A DNA stretch of 64,000 bases from Trichostrongylus colubriformis (lineage: Eukaryota; Nematoda; Chromadorea; Rhabditida; Trichostrongylidae), in assembly GCA_963978905.1 (NCBI GenBank), contig OZ022258.1, forward strand, positions 27,904,716 to 27,968,715, given 5' to 3'. The notes beneath the pieces are model-generated. The model did no database searches. It was not told the DNA's origin and saw only the letters and a list, made by a program, of their open reading frames with translations. Both the position numbers and the translations under genes were made by a program. This document shows, in pieces, positions 58,461 through 64,000 of the stretch (the first letter of the stretch is position 1; the number at the start of each line of letters is the position of its first letter).

Positions 58461-59534
58461 CTCCGACCTAGACCGTATACATTGCTAAAAGAAACTCCAC
58501 AGTGCTAGAGAATCGAAAACAGGCAGATGAGAGGCTCGTGCTGCGGAGTAAAATCAAAGACACAGCAAAATCGTGGAGTCGCAAAACCGCAGAATACCAG
58601 GTGTAGAATCGCGATGTCTGTCGTTCGACGTACATGTACATTGAAGGAATGGGAAGTGGGGCCAGGGAGAAAAAACGTATACGAAAACACTGATCTCTGT
58701 AAACGAACATATGAGTTCAGAAAACATAATGTGAAGCGAAACTCGCTGTGAAAAACGCGCCACGCATAACGCATAATCAAACTGATGCATGCGCGTCTCT
58801 GCTTTAGAATGCAAGAAGCTCACTCAGTAAAAAACATTTTCATAAGGAATAGTGGAGCACCATTGCATTAGCATTCGAACTTCGATATGATGCTTTCCAA
58901 GAACGAAACAGCAGGAAGCAAACCTGGCCGCGAGCTCTGCAAAACGATTTGTGTTTCACATGAAGTCAAACTCAGTAGGGGGCATTCGACAATAGCATAG
59001 GACGCCCCAAATTTTCCTGCTCGTTTGGGATATTTATTCTCAGTTAGAGCTTACTTAGTTAGGGAACATAACGTGGAGTGTACCTTTACGTCACGTAGAC
59101 CTAGATATCATCGTGAGTAGCTCAACAACGAAATAGAAGATAACTCCTATTCCTATCCTTGTTAACAAAAAAAATGGATAGAAAAATGGACTTACCTTAG
59201 CTGTAGTGAAGTTGGACGAGTGAACGGACTGCAACTAAAGAAGATTGTTAATCAAACGAATCAGCATTGAAGAGCGATAAAATCGCTTTTGATAAATCAC
59301 CGACTGCAAGAGGTCAGAAGTACTGATCGTAAAACATGACACTATTGCTTTCTTCAAAACTGATATCTAATTCACACCGAATTGTAGCATCCTTTTAAGA
59401 GAGAGTTTCCCAATCGATACGTATCTATTCTTCTTTCCACAGAGCAAAAATGTGAATTTCGCATTTCCGCAAATTCCAAAACTATGAACGCTGCCTAAAT
59501 AACTAATTATCGACAACTACTAGCTTATAGGGGT

Positions 59535-60210
59535 AAGACGTTTTCAGCACAAAAGCTGACATATCAGCACCACGTCAATTCGATCGATACGATACGATGA
59601 ATGTCATTTTGCTATCATGCTCATTATTCTGCCCCTCAGTCATTCTTCGGCAATGTCCACTCTAGGAGACAAGCCGCGATAAGGAAGGCGGCTGAAGCTG
59701 ATAAGACCGTCTCCGCCACAGCTCAGAGGCGCCTTTTTCGCGGGAGATTTTGCCGCAGGCAAGCTTCTTAGCCCCCCCCCCGCCTAGTTTTCGAGTGAAT
59801 GACGTCTTTGAGGAAGTACTCATCGCCCACATTACCCCTATCACTAAGAAAAATGTCTTTGAAGACAGTATAGGCGTAATGTCGGTGATAAGGAATCACA
59901 AAAGGAGTCACTTACTTTGAAATTACGGGTCTGAAAGGCCTACGTATGGCGGAATCCCCGCTTAAGCCACCCGTTGAGGTGTGGCGAAGGCCGCCTTTCC
60001 CATGGCAGCCCGCCTCCTAGGGCGGACTTTGCCGAAAAGTGACTGAGGTGCAGAGTAATGAGCATTATAGCTGAATGATGTTTATCGTATCGTATTAGTG
60101 CCATATCGATCGAAATGACGTGGTGCTTGACGTGTCAGCTTTCATGTGATTACGACCACCGGTTAGTCCAAAAGATTGGAAGGAATGATGCAATCGGATT
60201 ATCCCTAACA
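59535..60210. repeat. TATCGTATCG repeat, inverted pair
   Basis: 59535-59830 is the reverse complement of much of 59860-60210. Shared blocks are GCTGACATATCAGCACCACG against its complement near 60115, ATACGATACGATGA, TCATTCTTCGGCAA and CGCCTCCTAGGG-like words. A run of ten C lies at about 59771-59780. The spacer is about 30 bp. Confidence 0.75.
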
Positions 60211-60692
60211 CTGCCTTTAAGCACTTGATGCTCGACAATGACATGCAATCGTACTTCAATATCAGTGTAGACGGGGTATTCCAACCGACTGTGTACGATT
60301 CCCGTGGTAATGGATATTTGTTGAATACCACTTGAGCCGACGCACACTACAGCGCGTCCAACGGAAGCATGCAAAATGCGCTTGGTCGATATCGTATTGG
60401 GAAAAGATGGAATTCACGGGATTGAGCGTTCTACATGCATATTTCCTTTTCTCGCAGGGTGTTTGTTTTTGCATACCGTTCGAATGATGATACCGGTCAA
60501 TGTCGTTAAAGCCTATTTTGCATGCTTCCAATTGATGAGCGCGTAGTGAGCACCAGATCAACGGGTATAATAAAACCTGAAGCACTATGTATCACTGACG
60601 TTTTCAACCTCGATTAACATTGTACATCAACGTCAATAATTACATCATCATGAACACGGCTAGCACTTCGTTTTGAACATATCTTATTTCAG

Positions 60693-61391
60693 GGTGACGA
60701 AGCTGCCCAAAAACTCTTCGAAGGAGAGCGCAGGAGCAGCGTTAGTCAAGTTTTGAGAGACTTCTCTTAAGAAAATTACTGTACAAACTTTATTTTTAGG
60801 AAACAACCACCAGCACGACACTATTCACGTGAAAGTCCAGTGCATATTCCAAAAGAGTATTGTGAAACATATACTGTTCGTAAACCGATGGGCGCACGGA
60901 TACACAAAAGTGATTGCCGCGTGAGTAATACTTCAGGCACTACCGTCTCATAGATCACGGTGTCAAGTTGGGACAATGTATAAAACTCACGTACCATAGC
61001 TTCTTCGAAGTGGTAGCGGATTAAGCAGAAGCTTTCACTGTCAGAAAACACGCGCTATACAGCAACAGGATGTCCTCACATATATGATGCTACGTGTAAA
61101 CCAATCGGCGTCCATAGTTGCATCGACGGCGACGGCGGCAATTAGACCATCATGTCCGATGGTGCAGCAAGGTATGAATGCATCCTGATACATCCGACGA
61201 CATCGGTTCCGAACTGATTATGCATTTCGAGGTAGAGAAGGAATCTGCTCTCCACTGCACCAAAGGTTGATCCTGAAAGCAAATACTTAGTTTGCAGGAT
61301 GCTGTCTGGTGTGATGGTGACTCAGTGGTGTACAAGAAATGCAAGTCATTTTGCCATCACAGCGGTCCCAAAACATTGCATCACCGTGTAG
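60693..61391 (+). CDS. Four-exon gene, probably extracellular, unrecognised
   Basis: Exons 60693-60740 (VTKLPKNSSKESAGA), 60800-60920 (KQPPARHYSRESPVHIPKEY, then CETYTVRKPMGARIHKSDCR), 61069-61171 (DVLTYMMLRVNQSASIVAST onward) and 61291-61391 (CRMLSGVMVTQWCTRNASHF, then AITAVPKHCITV and TAG). The acceptors are TATTTCAG, TATTTTTAG, AGCAACAG and ATACTTAG; the donors are GTTAGT, GTGAGT and GTATGA. All three junction phases fit (2 to 1, 0 to 0, 1 to 2), and the first intron is 59 nt. Cysteines and an NAS glycosylation site suggest a secreted or surface protein. A 77-codon minus-strand frame overlaps exon 2 and is taken as a shadow. The first exons were not found. Confidence 0.5.
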
Positions 61392-61749
61392 CGCTTTCTG
61401 GCTGCACCAACAGTCCCTTCGTTGATTGCCACTTTCAAAATAGACGGACATGGTGTCATTAATGCAGAACTGTGCCGTAAAAAAAAACTTCCAACACGCA
61501 CTGCTTTCGAATGACCTGTATTTTGTATCCCGCTTCGCTCATACTTTGCTGTTTGAAGTGACTCGAGCAAAGCCTTCCGCTTTATCTTTATCTCTATCGT
61601 CATCTTGAAAAATAAGTTTTGCGACACATTTAAAATCCCTTAAGAGTTTGCTGCCTTCGAACTTTACCAAGTTTCAATTACAGAGGTGCGCTGGGACAAT
61701 TTCCGTTGATTTTCATAGAATATATACGGAGTGGTCTCGATACATTGCA

Positions 61750-61965
61750 CCAGAACCGCGCAATTTCCTGAAGGCAGTATCAGGGGCGATTCATTTGTTT
61801 CATTCCTTCCAATCTTTGATGCTGACCGGTGGATGTGTCAATCACGGAAGCTGACACGTCAAGCACCACGTGATACGGCTTTGATACGATACGATAAGTA
61901 TTATCCTGTCATCATGCTCATTACTGTGCACCTTACTCATTCTTCGGCAAAGTGGACCCTAGAGG
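61750..61965 (-). repeat. Dispersed TATCGTATCG repeat, inverted copy
   Basis: Complement of the 60060-60210 pattern (GACACGTCAAGCACCACGTG, GATACGATACGATAAG, ACTCATTCTTCGGCAAAG). Confidence 0.65.
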
Positions 61966-62279
61966 CGGGGTCGGTCATCCAAGGTGTCAGGTGTTAGCCA
62001 TTGCGCCGTCTCTACAGTTCGGAAGCGTTCTTCTTCGCCACAGATAGCCTTGTTACACTATAGTTTCCATGTGAAAGACTTCTTTTGGGGATTTCTCAGT
62101 TTGCACATTACCACTAATGCTGTCTTTAACTCCATATTTCGTCCCATGCTATATAACAAGTTTTTCGGAAGTCCCAGTGCAGCGCAGGTAATAGCAGGGA
62201 ATGAGCAGGGAAGGGAAGGTCACCACTCCATTATATATGCAAAAGCAACACTTAGGCCGCGTTCATACTTATCGCAACG

Positions 62280-62370
62280 GTGTCCACACACACGCGCACA
62301 CACCCACATACAAACACACAGAGACGCACACACATACAAGTACATTCAGAGGCAGACACACACTACTCAA
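62280..62370. repeat. CA-rich simple repeat
   Basis: Mostly CACA with TACA and GACA variants; similar tracts lie at about 1248-1277, 1470-1515 (GT) and 50533-50556 (TG). Confidence 0.8.
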
Positions 62371-62680
62371 ATTGTGTATCAATGGGATTCTCAAATGGTA
62401 GCCTATGAACTACTGCGCAGAGGGCATCGAGTGGGTACCCAGTCATGGAGCTAGGTGGTGGAAGACAACGATGATTATACTGCCTATGTACGCGTGAATA
62501 CAGCGTGCCGCAAAAGAACTGGCGGCCTGACAGAGCATTTGCCTTGAGTCGCAGGTGATCACTACGCAAATCGTCGCATGCTCTCATGGTCTCGAAAGCA
62601 GCGAGTGAATTGTGTGGAGTAGCGCAGTTCTTATGCTACAAGATGCACGAAAGGGAACAATCGAATGGCTTAATACCCAG

Positions 62681-62815
62681 GAAATCTTGATAGGCGCTTC
62701 TGAAAGATGGTGCGGCGTAGTACTGAAATTTCTCCAATTCGACGATATTAAAATCAAACCTACCAGCACGATTAAATCGAAAATGTCGTCAAGAGATACG
62801 AGCATTCCCAAATAA
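62681..62815 (+). CDS. Possible terminal exon, unrecognised
   Basis: After TTAATACCCAG the frame reads EILIGASERWCGVVLKFLQF, DDIKIKPTSTIKSKMSSRDT, then SIPK and TAA. The residues look protein-like, but no partner exon was found. From 62820 to 62960 nothing is supported. Confidence 0.3.
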   Translation, partial: EILIGASERWCGVVLKFLQFDDIKIKPTSTIKSKMSSRDTSIPK

Positions 62816-62969
62816 CACCTTAGCTAGGATCCATTTCGGAAGACTGCAAGCAGAAAGCAGCCAAACTCCCAAGGCATGATTTGTTACAAGTATGCTGAGT
62901 TATGGGCTAAGGCATGGGGGCTGCCACAGGTGGCCAAAGTTATTAAGTAAGCTGAGTTAAGAAAGAGGT

Positions 62970-63080
62970 CTCGGTAGCCTCGCGAAGAGCGAGGGTCGCT
63001 ACCTAGTTACTTAGGTGCGCGGATTTCCGTGGGCGCATAGCGGCACTATCACGGACCTCCCGGGGCAGTTTTCCATTCGT
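62970..63080 (+). other. GC-rich stretch with two adjacent hairpins
   Basis: Hairpin 1: GGTAGC CTCGC pairs with GCGAG ... GCTACC around a GAAGA loop, with GGTC bulged. Hairpin 2: TGCGCGG pairs with CC ... GCGCA around ATTT, with GTGG bulged. The GC content is clearly above the surroundings. It may be a structured RNA or the edge of an element; no known RNA family was recognised. From 63080 to 64000 I see only short open frames without support. Confidence 0.35.
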
Positions 63081-64000
63081 TCGTTTCTTGCGTGGTTCGT
63101 CTAACCTGTCATCGATTCCACACAAGCCTCACTACCGAGACCGGCGGCGGCACCCACGGAGCTTGGGCCCTTAGAACAAGCAACAGAAATGTCCCCACGT
63201 TTGAAAGGAAACCTGAATGCAGCGTGTCGCCAGACAGGACTCGTAGCGAGAGCCCAACATGAGTGTCAGGTAATACGTTCATCATCCTATTTGGTCTTTT
63301 TCTGCTTGGTCTTCTGTAGTTACTCCAACATAGATCTGTTGTGCTTTCTATGTTTCTTTCCTATAAATCTAGAGGTGTTATTCTTGATTTTTCTCAGAAG
63401 TGCATTAGTAATGCAGGGTTGTTGCTCGGGTACTAATTGGGTAAAAGTTCTGAATCACCCTGTCCGTATCCCCAGTATATTCACCTCAACCCATCGGGAC
63501 TGAAGAGAGGCAGGTTTTGCGTGGTTCGCGATCGATGCAGGCCGGCCACGGGCACCGTTGAATTAACTTATACAGGGGGTGCCAGAAAAATTTTTTTCCT
63601 GCACCTTCAACCCTATTTCAACCGAACTTCAGGAAATTCTGACGAGGTATTTTCATCCCTAGAGTTAGGAGCAGGCATCGCTCTATCACTATACTCGATA
63701 ACAGCCTTATGAGCAATGATATCACAGAAGTACATATTGCATAATTCAACCTGTGATGAGCGTAGTACTGAGCGCCAGTCCAACTGGCATCTCTATGTAC
63801 ACTCATTAGTAGTGGGAATTACACGTAATTGCACGTATTTTAGCGATCAAAACATTCCGTTGCTACTGTTCTTGGAGTGCGAAGTATGTTCTCTCTGAAC
63901 ATTAATTGCTCAAGCCTTGTTAGTAGTTGATAGCCCATCGCTTACCACTGCATGTCACATTTACCGCTTTTCGGGAATCCAGTGATGTAGCGGTCTCTAC

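Noticed and set aside
60821..61051. 77-codon minus-strand frame
   Set aside because: Opposes a plus-strand exon with clear acceptor and donor and matching phases on both sides.
63189..63269. Short ATG frame ending at a GTAATA donor (27 codons)
   Set aside because: Weak donor, no second exon found; not enough support.

Overview
This window looks like repeat-rich nuclear DNA of a nematode, most likely a strongylid (hookworm-like) species. The intron-exon structure is eukaryotic: GT-AG introns, many only 43-60 nt long, with TTTCAG-like acceptors. The transposon set fits the same group: BEL/Pao elements with a phlebovirus-type envelope gene (as in nematode Cer/Tas elements), an RTE-clade LINE, a Penelope-like element, mariners and a PIF/Harbinger fragment. 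There is no bacterial operon structure. The species assignment is an inference.

Layout. 1-2.8 kb: a large inverted repeat built of ~145-bp tandem units. 3.7-4.0 kb: a short frameshifted coding segment. 4.4-7.9 kb: dispersed repeats and a SINE-like tRNA-derived head. 8.0-10.3 kb: a multi-exon minus-strand gene, probably a membrane protein, interrupted by repeats. 12.6-15.9 kb: a decayed RTE LINE (minus) carrying a Penelope-like GIY-YIG element with a 15-bp target duplication. 16.3-19.4 kb: three small host genes (minus, plus, minus) whose exon phases agree. 19.5-23.0 kb: nothing firm.

23.0-46.4 kb: the main feature is a nested retroelement. An outer BEL/Pao element on the minus strand has ~367-bp LTRs and a perfect 5-bp target duplication (GCCTT). 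Its order is gag, protease, RT, RNase H, integrase, envelope, then a 3' ORF with Cys/His clusters. A second, younger-looking BEL element (34.6-42.5 kb, ~615-bp LTRs) has inserted into its RT region. The outer envelope gene is split by a separate ~3.8-kb insert (about 26.44-30.23 kb). That insert contains the 5' part of a host autophagy protease gene (Atg4/ATG4), with introns kept and the catalytic-Cys exon present, plus a deletion-derivative mariner. Both BEL elements carry a coiled-coil plus Cys/His-cluster region at the 3' end of their coding part.

46.4-55 kb: mostly dispersed repeats, including further copies of the 145-bp-unit family, with a few possible exons. 55.4-58.5 kb: a two-exon minus-strand gene end, two mariners joined head to tail at one TA, and a Harbinger transposase fragment. 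59.5-64 kb: an inverted repeat, a four-exon plus-strand host gene (60.7-61.4 kb), CA-rich sequence and a GC-rich stretch with two hairpins.

All transposon genes seen are damaged by frameshifts or stops except the inner BEL gag frame, which is open. The host genes were built by joining exons by hand on splice signals and phase. I do not recognise their families, except the Atg4 fragment.
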